From Laccaria trichodermophora (Eukaryota; Basidiomycota; Agaricomycetes; Agaricales; Hydnangiaceae): a stretch of 64,000 bases of DNA. The notes under the pieces were generated by a model, which saw nothing but the letters and a program-made list of their open reading frames with translations, was not told the DNA's origin and searched no databases. How positions within the stretch are numbered: position 1 is the stretch's first letter; the number at the start of each line of letters is the position of its first letter. Shown in pieces: positions 54,435 to 64,000 of the stretch. Location of the stretch: positions 1,178,001 through 1,242,000 of the forward strand of contig JACTVC010000005.1 of the NCBI GenBank assembly GCA_018417955.1, in the 5' to 3' direction. Position numbers and translations under genes: made by a program.

Positions 54435-55838
54435 TGCAAAACTGAGCAGCTCAACTTCAAGTTCATATACCAAGATCCCACAGCCCCTCTGGTATGTACT
54501 GAACTCTATCTTCCTAGGCATCCTCCACTGATCGTCATCACAGGGCAAGAAAGGCAGACTACAGTCCAACTTCATTCTTCAAGTCTTTACCTGCCACTTC
54601 AAGAAAACGGCCTTCGCCGCAAAATCTTATGGTCTTCCAGTCGGAGGATTGGGATTGTCCACAGCCGCGGTATGCTACAACAGTCCTCACACCATTTGAA
54701 TACTAATATCAGCTCAGCTTGAATGTGCCCTCTCCCTCTGGTCCTCTGGTGTGGATCCCATCAAGGATGAAAAAGGCAACAAAAAAACTGTATCCATGTT
54801 TGGCGAGAGTGAGTGGGGTGAAAAATCACACTCCTGGATCTCAGTAGCCACGCGACTCATGCCGGAAGACTGGGCATTGATTCTCACTGAGGCAAACACC
54901 TGGGCAGGGATCTTTTCTCTTGACGACGATGAGGAGGAGAACGGCATTGATCCACGAACTCTTGTTGAACTCTAGTATGCTTTTTTTTCTTCTCTCCCTT
55001 GTTGTTTTATTGACCTGCACCTAGATGACTGCCAACATTCTTTACATTCATTTCCCCGAGCATTCAAAAAGCATTGTATATGTGCATAAAAGGGTCATAG
55101 TCAATTTATGTAGTCTACTGAGTACCCCCAATATAAAATTCCACCATTGAACCTGCTCCAACCTGTCTGTAAGCCTCCCAAATTCGACACTGTTTGGCCA
55201 AGTCATGAAGAATTGTGGTCGTTTGGGTCTCATTTGGCTGATTTCCAGCTAATTAAAACAGATCTCTTTTTTTGGCCAAGTGGATAAACTTGGGTACTTG
55301 GATATCTTGGCAACATCAGATGACCGGCCCAAGCCCTCCCAAACAAAGTGCAATCTTGCTGATGTCCACACCAGTCTCAGAAATTTATTAGTAAAATATG
55401 TGGTGGTGTAATCAACATTTGATTTTGACCAAGTAGCATGCCTCTTAAAGGAGAAAAAAATAGACAACTATTCAGATACGATCAAGGTAGTGTAATAAAG
55501 TTATTTTCAGAAAGAAAATTCAAGTTGGTAATGTTATTTCATCACCTGAGGAGGAGGAGGAATGGTGTGAGCAAATGTGACCTGCGTGACATTGTCACAT
55601 GAGCCTACCCCTACTGATCAAATTGCACCAGATGTAGTAGAGAGGTCCTGTGTTCGTGTTTTGTTCACTTTTTTTGCCTCCGACTTTAAACTCTGCAGAC
55701 CACTGGACCAGACCTCTCTACACATCTGGAGCTGAGATTATGTCAAATAGAGGGCATCCAGGTGTGGGAATGTGACTGTCAGTCACATCAAATGCTGCAC
55801 TGTGAATTTCATTGTGTAAAACAATATGCAAGACACTG

Positions 55839-56732
55839 TAAGTCGACAAACAGCCTCCTCCCTCCATTGATGGGCAGCCTCCTTCCCTGAAGAATTGTCT
55901 TTCCTTTACCTCAATCAGTTCCTCTTCCGCTCCTGCTGCTACTCAGTACTTACTCTGCTGCTTCAAGACTCTTGAGCTATACAGCCTCCTCTCTTGACAA
56001 AGGGCCTTCTTGCTCAACAAACAGCCTTCTCTTTCCATGAACAGTCTCCTCTGTTAACAAAGTGTCTACTCCCTCAATGAATGGTATCCCCTTGACAAAC
56101 TGTCTCTTTGCTTGATCAACTGTCTCCTTCCATGCTGAACTGAACTGTGTCCTCAGGCTGTCAGGCCTCCCCCCTACCTTGATGAACAGTTTCCTCAGCC
56201 TCCCCCTGACTTCTTCAAATGGTCTCCTCCCTCCTTGACAAATGGCTTCCTTACTTGATGAACAGCCTCCTCTCATATGAAGATGCTGCTCAACATTTAC
56301 AATTAGGAGATGAGAGTTTGGACTTTGAGTGGTTAATTCATGCTAGAAGGGCTGTATATACAGAGTAGTCAGTATGCTTGGGGAATATATGATTTTACAT
56401 TTCCATGAATTGCTGAGAGTGTAGAAATACATTACTAACATGACTGGAATGTGACAATTACACAACTATAGCACAACTGTTTTTTGACTTTTATTTGACT
56501 ATGGAAGGACTATAAATTGACTACCAAATGACTGTAATATAGTTGATATCAGGAGACAGGACCACATGACTTGACATGACTTGGTGAAGTCAACTTATAG
56601 TCAAAATTTTGTAAAAAAGACTGCTTTTAGTAATGTCATGCATTTCCATGCAGTAGTGTGACTACCATATGACTGAGACCTGACAGATTGTTTTTAATGA
56701 GGGTCACAGGAATAGAACTTGAGAAGCAGCAG
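55839..56732. repeat. Right part of the split 1.2 kb repeat
   Basis: From AGTCGACAAACAGCCTCC (55841) to GTTTTTAATGAGGGTCAC (about 56707) it follows 61036-61905 of the uninterrupted copy: CAGCCTCCTC-type Ser-like repeats, GGAGATGAGAGTTTGGACT, AAAATTTTGTAAAAAAGACT then GCTTTTAGT, and ACTACCATATGAC. Almost every CG of the other copy is TG or CA here. Confidence 0.75.
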
Positions 56733-57282
56733 TAGTGCTTGGAAGTCCAGTCTCAAGACTGCAAAAAGGCTGCAACTGGACTGGACCAAGACTGCAAAAG
56801 ACCAGACCTGCAGTCTTGGTCTTTCAGATTTGAGATCACAAGATCACAAAAAAACTGGTTAATGTGGACTGGTCTTTTGTAGCTACATAATAACCCTTCA
56901 AAACACACCTAAGATCATATTTTAGGATAAAACTGACAAAGATACATAAAAAACTGTAAAATATTTTGTGAAAATAGCAGATGTACTTTAGTATTTCTGT
57001 ATATCCATCAATTCTCAATGTAATTTAATGTTCTTGCACTCATTTAGAAGCTACGAAGAATGTAAATAAATTTACTGACTCACAATTGCAAATTTAGTTG
57101 AAAAACTGGGTTGTAACCAGTTTGGGCCAAGACTGGTCCAAAGACTGAAAAAGACTGCAGTCTTGGTCTTTTCCAGTCCTGGTCCAGTCTTTTGGGGTTT
57201 TAGGAATTGTGTGGACTGGTCTTGGTCTTGGTCTTTTTGTTTTGGGCCAAAAGACTGGACTGGACTGGACTTTCAAGCACTA
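56733..57282. mobile_element. hAT-type MITE 2 (550 bp), CpG-decayed relative of MITE 1
   Basis: Ends TAGTGCTTGGAAGTCCAGT and, on the other strand, TAGTGCTTGAAAGTCCAGT; 8 bp duplication AGCAGCAG on both sides (56725-56732, 57283-57290). Its subterminal repeats read GTCCAGTC/GACTGG where MITE 1 has GTCCGGTC/GACCGG, i.e. CpG to TpG/CpA changes throughout. Noncoding. Confidence 0.88.
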
Positions 57283-57540
57283 AGCAGCAGAGCCTCCAAA
57301 GAGCTTCCAGATCCAGATTTGACAGGGTATAGGAAATGCCTTCTGCACCACTCAGCCAACTTTCTCCCCAGCATAGGGTCTTGAGTACAGGGTGAAGATA
57401 TTGTAAATTTTAGGGAGTATTACATCCAAAGCTCATGAATGTCATTGAAATGGCTTCAGGTCTTTTTTTTTTCTTTCAAAAAACAAAGGTTTGGTGAGTT
57501 TCTTTACTCATTTCATTCTGGCCAGTGACTCAGATGACCA

Positions 57541-57797
57541 GGACTAGACTACAACATTACTTGTAATTGACCAGTAATTGACTATCCCTTGACTTCAGTC
57601 AGGTTGTGAAATGTTTGCAGACACATCCCTGAGTGCCACACCAACATGACTTCACATGACCATCTTGCGAGAAGTCAACAACTTTACCTGACTTTCGTTT
57701 TTACTGAGGTTGACTGTTGACCATTGGCCTGACCCAGTCAATTTGGCCATGACCTGGTTTTTGGCCAAGGTCAAAAAGGTCATGACACCACTGCTTT
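57541..57797. repeat. Inverted terminal fragment of the 1.2 kb repeat family
   Basis: 57541-57712 matches 60676-60860 on the opposite strand (GACTTTCGTTTTTACTGAGG, ATGACTTCACATGACC, ACATCCCTGAG). 57715-57797 matches the outer end at 40861-40935 inverted (GGTCATGACACCACTGC). Either the other end of the same large repeat or a second truncated copy. Confidence 0.6.
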
Positions 57798-59418
57798 TGA
57801 GGTGAAGGACAGATTGTTCTTGGTGGTTTTTGGTTCATCTAAGGCAGGCAGATTCACATGCCAAATTGCTCAAGGTTGTTATCACCATCTGCAAGGAGGA
57901 GGAAGCAATCATTGGTCCACCTCTATTCTGTGTTGTATAATGGTGAAAGTTGTCAGGGCTCTGTCCTGGTGATACTCATAAACAACCATTGCTTCCATCT
58001 GTTCACTTCTATCAAATTTGATGAATCTCTTCTTTGCAGATTTTGATATCATGGCCAACAAGGATAACAAGCATGTGTTAAAATTACAAAACCTCTTTGT
58101 TATGCAAAATGAGGATTTGGTTGACAGCATGCATGGTGCACACATCAGCAACTTGACAATTTATGCTTTTTTCTCTTTTTTTGGACTTGTTGCAAGCCAA
58201 GAAATAAGTGGAAAAAAAATCAGTAGAATCTTCTTGAAGTTACATACAAATCACTGATGGCTTGTTATTTGCCTAGAGTTGATTTTATAGAAAAAAGATG
58301 CAGATAATAACTAGTTTCATGTTTTTTTCCCCCTCCTCTCACTTTTTTTTTTCACTTGGACAAGCCCAAAAAAGTAAATTGACAAACTTCTGATGAATCA
58401 CATCTTGTTTCTACCTCAAATAAGATAATGTACTAATTGCAAACTTATCAACACACCAATTAAACTGTATATTAAATGTTAGATTTGTTTTTAAGTTGGG
58501 AGGGGTTCATTGCCCACCAGCCATAAGTTTCTCCAAAAGAAGGGTGGAAAAATTCTTTTTTGAATGGAAACATACCTTGGAATACCAAGAGCCTTATGTA
58601 GTTTTTAAATTCTTGGAGTCCCCTTGATTGTATGCTAATCATGTGTAGTACAAAAAGGATTCTTGTCCAACTTGATTGAATGATCATGGAGTGCATGATT
58701 TCCAATAGGGGCAAGTACAAGACATGAGTTGCAGATGCTTCATGATCCATTGTACCAAGGCAACAGGCTACTGAGAGTCATTGATCATATTGAGGTATTT
58801 TGTGTGAACCATATGATGAGCCAGATCTTTGATTTCTTCAGTAGAAGAAGGGCCAGCTGCTCCTGTGAGACTTGGAGCATGAGGGATTGACCAGACACTG
58901 GTATCAGCACAACATGGTCAGTGTTCAGGGTGTAAGGGGAGCAGCAATATTCAGAACTTACCTCTTGGCCAACAATTCCAATGCTGCAGTTGAATTCTTT
59001 TGAATACCATCAACTGTTTCAACTGGCTCCTTGAACTTATCACAGCACTGCTGTGCAAGCTGTAGTGCAACCTCCCAGCAGCAGTTGGTTGATGCCCACC
59101 ACCTACCATGAGTATGTGGCTGCAGAGGCTGCATTGAGAATTAGTACCAGCTGTGATGACATCTCACTATAGGCATACTGCTGGCTCAGATGGTGCCTTC
59201 TGTGCCCATGTCTGTTGAATAGATGCAGAGCCTGGAGAGGAGGAAACCTACAGATACAATCAACACATCTAAGACACAAGAGAGAGCTGGTTACTAACAT
59301 CCCCTTTCTCTTTTGTTTCTATGCTCTTCAATGTCATTGCTTCCAGACCTTCAATATATGCAGTCAAGATCACACTGAATATCTTGTTACCAACTAGATG
59401 TGTCTGGTCAATTGTGAG
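57798..59418. other. CpG-poor, gene-free interval
   Basis: AT-rich with T and A runs (58320-58350); almost no CG dinucleotides. Short frames only. Probably old, mutated transposon-derived or repeat sequence; nothing recognisable. Confidence 0.4.
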
Positions 59419-60385
59419 CTATGTATGTAGAAGAAGGCACATACCTGGGATCATGTCAGTGTATGCAACATCTCTTGTAATGCCCACAACTAGGGTCTCA
59501 TCAAATGCAAATTCTTTGGCAAGAGGATCATAAGAGTAGAAATGGAAGTCAATGAGGTCAGTAAGAAGGCCATATATGTGTTGATCCTCAAGATCCACTG
59601 TCTTGTTCACTTTAGCTGCAGCTGGGTACCAACCTGTTGAATACTGGCTAGGATCCTCAGAAGAAGAAAAATGCACCCAGAATTTCAACAAAAAGTTGTG
59701 CCACATTGTCCTCCAGACTTATCTCAAGATTGAATTTGGTGATGACAAGAAGGATTCCACCAATCATGAAGATCTGTGTAGGACAGTGATGGGCCTGATA
59801 AACAAAACTTGATACAGACTGTTATGAACCTTGTTCTCAACTTTTCCTCCACTAGTGTACTCAATCTCTAATATATCTTGCTCTGGTTTGTCTATTAATT
59901 GACCTTGAAATAGCCCTATGATTTGAACAAGGTACTAAGCACATCTTAAGATCAGAAAAGCTTGACAAATGGCTTTGCAGACATACTGGATCCATAATTC
60001 TGGCCCTTGCTGCTTCCTTCCTCTGCACCTGCCGCTCTTGATAGACATCTTCTGTTTGCCATGCTTCCTCAAACATGATCTCATGAATGGATGGTGGCAG
60101 GTGATATGTAGGGGTAGTAACTTTCTTGAATTGGCTATTTTCCAGCCTATCACAGAGGCCAAGTCTTTCAGAAAAATCAATCCATTTTACACCAGAGAAT
60201 GATAGGAGGCTGGTTCTGGCCTTCTTGAAGGCAGCAGTTTTGACTTTGCCAATGTTGGCAATGTCAGCAATGAGCTTAGCAAGTTCATCTGTTGGCAATT
60301 CTAGGAACTTGTCAAGCCATCCTTCTTCCAGGTCAACTGAGACTGGCAGCTCTTCAGGTGTGTCATTGGCTCTTTGTTTCACCAT
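59419..60385 (-). CDS. Unrecognised gene remnant in the CpG-poor island
   Basis: Two minus-strand open frames look coding: 59861-60385 (MVKQRANDTPEELPVSVDLE, then ELPTDELAKLIADIANIGKV and IHEIMFEEAWQTEDVYQERQ) and 59419-59706 (STGWYPAAAKVNKTVDLEDQ, IYGLLTDLIDFHFYSYDPLA, FAFDETLVVGITRD). They are probably exons of one gene, the first being N-terminal with an acidic helical start. The second part resembles conserved agaricomycete proteins I have seen without a function. Exon joins were not resolved, and the CpG loss suggests it lies in, or came with, transposon DNA. Confidence 0.4.
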
Positions 60386-60675
60386 GTCGAGGTTGGGAAG
60401 TAAGGCTGTGGCTTCCAGTCCAAACTAGACCAAACTGCACAATTGTGATGTATGACATCATTCCTTCTTACAAGGTTGAGTACTGTATTTTGCAGAGGTT
60501 TAAAGACTGTATATAAGGACAACTTTTCCCTTTTTTTAAAAAGGTGTGTTGAGTCCAGTAGATGGTATGTGATCTTGGGTCCAAACACCTGCTTTGTCTG
60601 CACTCTGCCACTTCACTTCTGAATTGATTCTTCAACTACTGTATGATTATGACCAACTCTTCAAGCCATTTAGGG

Positions 60676-61911
60676 CGTGACCCTCAGTAAAAACGAAAGT
60701 CAAGTCAAGTCATGGACCTCTCACAAGAAGGTCATGTGAAGTCATGTTAGGTCATTCAAAGTCATGTGGCGCTCGGGGATTGCTCAGGGATGTATTTGCT
60801 ATGGGTTCACAGTCTGACTGAAGTCAAGGAATAGTCAACTACATGCTGCGTCGTAGTCTAGTCCTTGTCAACTGAATCACATATTGCCGTTGTCTTCTTG
60901 GAACTTGGAAGTACAAGACAATTTGTTCAAGTCCATTGAAACTCCGACATCAGCTGATCATGACAGCGTGAAAATCCTGTTCTTCCCAAGTTCTTCTCCC
61001 CCCATATCGACGTCGAGAGGTCTAATTCACAAGTCGACGGGCGCCCTCCTTCCTTCTGCGATGAACAGCCTCCTCCCATCCACAATGAGTGGCCTCCTCT
61101 CCTAACGGATGGCCTTACCAATGGCCTCCTTTCTCGATGACGAACGGTCTTCGCATGGTCTCCTCCATCAACGTCTTCTCCCTCGATGAATGGTATCTGC
61201 TTGATTAACCGTCTTTCCTCGCTGTCCTCAATGAACTGTCTTCCCTCGCTGAATGGTCCCTTGACGAACTGTCTCTTTCCTTGATGAACTGCCCCTCCCT
61301 TGATGAAAGGGCTCTCGGCCTTCCCTCTACCTTGATGAACGGTCTGCTCGGCCTCCCCCGACTTCACGGTTTCCTCCCTCCTTTGACAAACGGCCTCTTC
61401 TCCGACACTCGAGGTTCACCATTAGGAGATGAGAGTTTGGACTCTAAGTGGTTGATTCACGCTAGAAGGAGCCTACATATAGCATAGTCAGGACTCGGTA
61501 TGCTTCCAGAATCAATGATATTACATTAACATGACTCCGATGTGGTGCTGAGAATACTGCTACCTGAGGTTGTGAAGAGAAATACACGACTAATGTATGT
61601 CATTCAAATGACCTGAGCATGACGGGAGTGAGACTATTATATGACTGTAGCATAACTATGTTCTGACTTTTATTTGACTATGAAAGGACTATGAAAAGAT
61701 AACTACATGACTACCAAATGACTGTAACCTACAGATGGTGGGAATTAACAGACAAGACCACACGACTTAACACGACTTGGCGAAGTCAACTCGAAGTCAA
61801 AATTTTGTAAAAAAGACTGCTTTTAGTCATGTCGTGCATTTTCGTGTAGTAGCGTGACTACCATATGACCAAGACCTGACGAATCGTTTTTACTGAGCGT
61901 GACCTATTTCG
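60676..61911. repeat. Uninterrupted copy of the 1.2 kb repeat (short inverted ends)
   Basis: Starts GTGACCCTCAGTAAAAACG (60679) and ends, on the other strand, GTCACGCTCAGTAAAAACG, about 1.23 kb apart. Interior: TCAAGTCATG-type short repeats, then a run of CTCC-rich imperfect repeats (61045-61400). It shows the sequence before the Plavaka insertion (AATTCACAAGTCGAC at 61028-61042). Noncoding; superfamily unknown. CpG-rich compared with the split copy. Confidence 0.7.
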
Positions 61912-62501
61912 ATCAACTCTTCATCACTTCAACATCTGATGTGAGGCGTGACGAAGAGTACAATCACTTCATCTGTACTTCAGAAAATCAAGAATAGGCT
62001 GTCCTTGCAGTCAAATCTTCAATGGTGGGATAGGTCTCCTTAGAAATTAGTTTAAGGGTTCCTAGTGCTGTCTACACAGCTAGGAGTGCTGCAGGCTCGA
62101 AAAAAATTGGTATTTTAGACGCAAGAGAAAACGACTTCAAAACCTGCGGTGATGCGTGATACGGTCACGCTCACTTCCCTTCATTCAAACCCCTCTGTGA
62201 TGCGTGACGCGAAGACTCGGTCGTAATCGTACAGTATTCTCAGTGAGTCCGAAAATTTCAAAATTGTTCATTTGTCAAACAAACAGGAAAGATCAACCAC
62301 CAATCTTACACTCATGAAGTGCAAGACCCTTATGCAGAGTTGGAAGTGAGAGTTTACGAAAGTTGCACTCCCCTTCTCACCTTTCTTATCGGTACCCTGA
62401 GCCTGAAAAAGGATCTCGCCAACACAAGGATTCAAAGTATCACTCTTCAACGTCTTGATCAGTTTCATATTTCAAAACGCCGTAGACGGGAATGTTCCCC
62501 A
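61912..62501. other. Intergenic, 3' flank of UTP21
   Basis: About 590 bp; two similar segments GTGATGCGTGA(T/C)(A/G)CG at about 62148 and 62198. No gene seen. Confidence 0.4.
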
Positions 62502-64000
62502 CTACAAAGTGTCCCTCACAAAACCTAATGTCCCGATCGACGACGCAATCAATTCCAGCACCCGCTCCGTCTCTTTTTTCTGCACCTGCAACATCCTCTC
62601 CAAACTCGATCGCAGCTCCGGATTTTCGGTCATAACATCTGCATGCATCTTCAAAAACACATTTTGGAACGTTTCCACTGCTTCGAAATCTCGATGCGAG
62701 AGAAGACGTTGTGTTAGGGCGTTGAGGAACAGTTTGAGATTGTCCACGGATACGAGAGATCTCAACTCCAAGTCAATTGCGGCTGGGGATAAAGTTTTGG
62801 CGTAGTTGAAGAACGTTTCGTCTGGGGGAGGAGCATGCGTGAGTGAGATGAGCGAGGGCTCTTATTTTGACGTACAATCTCCTTGTGCGTCGTCCGCCTC
62901 TAGTTTTTGGTAAAATATACTCTCCGTCTCCGCAAACGTCTTGTCTAATCGTCGCGTGCTCTGCTTCACCTTTTCGCTTTCCTTCGGTGGAGGCGCAAAG
63001 CGTGTCTCAACACCAGGTAGCGAAGGCAAAAAGAATGGAGCCTTCTCAGGAGCTTTGGGTGGCTCTTTGGGTTTGTTGCGTTGCTGTCAAAATATGCATG
63101 TTGAACCTAGACGAGTGGGAATAGTTGGAGAAAAGTACCTGTATAACTTCTATATTCAGGAGCGTTTGCCAACGCGAACGAGGGAGTAGCGTGAGCGTGA
63201 TCAACTCTCCATCAAGTTGAGGAGGAGTGGAGAACACATCGACAGGGGCGTCTTCCACAGTTAAATCAGAAAGAGCTTGGAGAGCTGCAACGGAAATTAA
63301 CCAATGGACATCAAACATAAGGGAACATCACCTACCCTCCTCTTCCGCCGTGCCTTGCATTGAGGGCAGTGCCACTTCAGCAATTTCGTCATCCCCAACA
63401 CTGTGGAACGAGACTTCGGCGTATTGAGCACGATTTGCCCTATATTGTGCAATAATGAATAAGACACAACCATCGAATGAAAACTGGCTGACCAAAGATA
63501 CACGCCAACGCTGTCAACGTGAGCTGTCGCCAAAAAGTCGTTGGCGGGTGAGAAAGCCACGCTTGTAGCCAGAGTCGCCGTTTTAAATGCGTCGATCAAG
63601 CGTCCGGTAGGCACATCGAAAGTCCGAATGATGGAATCCAACGATGTCGTAATTAACCACCGTGAATCGGGCGAGAATGTCTAATGGAGTAATCAGAAAC
63701 AAAGTCTGCAAGTCCATGAGAGAGACATACGATGTCGAGGACACGACCACGGAAGCCGCCCAATTCTCTGACCACCTTTCTTGTCTCAATATCAACCACC
63801 CGAACGACCATGTCGTCGCATACAACAGCTAGTAAACCACTGTCACGATGTAGTAATATTGACACAGCCGTCGAAGGAAGAACCAGTGTATGTTCAAGTT
63901 TTGTTGTCTGGAAATCAAAGAACTGTAAAACAAGGTCAGTAAGGCATATATGACATCACTCTGAGTAAAAACGAACGTTGATTGTTCCATCCATAGTGCT
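62502..64000 (-). CDS. UTP21: UTP21/WDR36, small-subunit processome WD40 protein (partial, 3' part)
   Basis: The 5' end lies beyond the window. Last exons 62502-62821, 62876-63083, 63139-63284 and others upstream to 64000. The end of the beta-propeller is visible: VSILLHRDSGLLAVVCDDMV, RVVDIETRKVVRELGGFRGR, DSRWLITTSLDSIIRTFDVP with TGRLID, FSPANDFLATAHVDSVGVYL, then the Utp21 C-terminal domain: ALQALSDLTVED, ITLTLLPRSRWQTLLNIEVI, KAPFFLPSLPGVETRF, FFNYAKTLSPAAIDLELRSL, SHRDFEAVETFQNVFLKMHA, ERMLQVQKKETERVLELI. Utp21 is part of the UTP-B complex in nucleolar 18S rRNA maturation. Frames and splices are intact in the part seen. Confidence 0.9.

Larger units (their letters stand above)
48573..54975 (+). 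pseudogene. Plavaka accessory gene (DUF6532-like), split by LTR and hAT insertions
   Basis: Divergent partner of the transposase. Start MSSNMSASCPKCANANQHP; then Ala/Thr-rich and acidic stretches (VDSESDGLGVGEWEDKGEDG), KKTVGSLLPNWQKQ, SMVKVQEGQKGVEP. The last exon is cut by the LTR element between GQK and GVEP; removing it and one copy of the 5 bp duplication restores the frame. It continues KIKITEKSVTNADASG, AKWKKVVHATIIDRGAVEL, AGDVLTDWHSNIRTSTLHIL, DKIIAYCKTEQLNFKFIYQD (the hAT MITE splits Lys-Thr), SEWGEKSHSWISVATRLMPE, ending at TAG 54975. The C-terminal half resembles the DUF6532 proteins of Agaricomycetes. Function unknown; it cannot be expressed intact here. Confidence 0.62.
41157..55838. 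mobile_element. Plavaka-type DNA transposon with three nested insertions
   Basis: Terminal inverted repeats of about 65 bp: left CAGTGCCTTGCATATTGTTTT (41157), right end read on the other strand CAGTGTCTTGCATATTGTTTT (from 55838); both go on to GTGCAGCATTTGATGTGAC. A TA flanks both ends (41155-41156 and 55839-55840), and the repeat copy at 60.68-61.91 kb shows the unoccupied site (AATTCA-CA-AGTCGAC). Contents: transposase on the minus strand (42119-48392) and a divergent accessory gene on the plus strand (48573-54975). Nested inside are a Tc1/mariner element, an LTR element and a hAT MITE; without them the element is about 7.5 kb. The arm 54976-55838 is noncoding. Confidence 0.82.

Noticed and set aside
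40862..57797. Whole 17 kb between the GCAGTGGTGTCA ends as one giant transposon
   Set aside because: The outer ends belong to the repeat that was split; the Plavaka inverted repeats and TA duplication lie inside at 41157 and 55838.
63955..63980. CTGAGTAAAAACG at the right edge as another repeat end
   Set aside because: It is the pyrimidine tract and acceptor of a UTP21 intron read on the other strand; similarity to the repeat ends is by chance.
1..64000. CRISPR arrays, bacterial operons, riboswitches, tRNA and rRNA genes
   Set aside because: Spliced eukaryotic genes throughout; I looked for T-arm-like GGTTCGA motifs and found none in a tRNA context, though a dedicated scan was not possible.

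Overview
The window is nuclear DNA of a filamentous basidiomycete, most likely an Agaricomycete (mushroom-forming fungus). Genes are split by many short GT-AG introns (about 43-76 bp), sit close together on both strands, and belong to families typical of that class: WDDDF-motif Byr4-like protein, DUF3074, DUF3669 and F-box proteins, and Plavaka-type transposases. Gene models below were spliced by eye from donor/acceptor sites, reading phase and remembered family conservation. No alignment was run.

Layout. 0-7.5 kb: two direct copies of a multi-spanning membrane protein gene (the left one broken), around a Byr4/Bfa1-like cytokinesis gene with broken frames and a coiled-coil gene. 7.7-13.4 kb: an Atg15-like lipase, a pseudogene fragment, an unknown conserved gene and a guanine deaminase. 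13.4-18.5 kb: gene-poor, with a protein-kinase relic and a 0.9 kb inverted-repeat element. 18.6-31.2 kb: dense housekeeping block: hypothetical protein, mRNA guanylyltransferase (CEG1), SKP1, mitochondrial ribosomal protein bL27m, DUF3074 protein, glutamine synthetase-like protein (15 exons, four of them 9-17 nt), F-box protein, dynactin p27, small membrane protein. 31.5-40.6 kb: Tim17-like protein, then a local duplication in which a DUF3669 gene and a ubiquitin-RING gene are intact on the left and decayed on the right, followed by a WD40 gene whose 3' end was also copied.

40.9-61.9 kb is a nested transposon island. A 1.2 kb repeat (best copy 60.68-61.91 kb) was hit by a Plavaka-type DNA transposon (41157-55838, TA duplication). 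The Plavaka element itself holds a Tc1/mariner element (43943-46990, TA duplication, inside an intron of the Plavaka transposase), an LTR retroelement (49750-53306, 5 bp duplication) and a hAT MITE (53871-54434, 8 bp duplication). A second hAT MITE lies just outside (56733-57282). Much of the older sequence has lost CpG dinucleotides, as expected from methylation and deamination; the mariner, the internal LTR repeats and the first MITE keep them.

The right edge holds the 3' part of UTP21/WDR36 (small-subunit processome). The most unusual object is the Tc1/mariner element: besides an apparently intact DDE transposase it carries a second, convergent multi-exon gene for a protein with a Cys/His cluster and a SAM-like C-terminus, which looks like a conserved passenger or helper gene.
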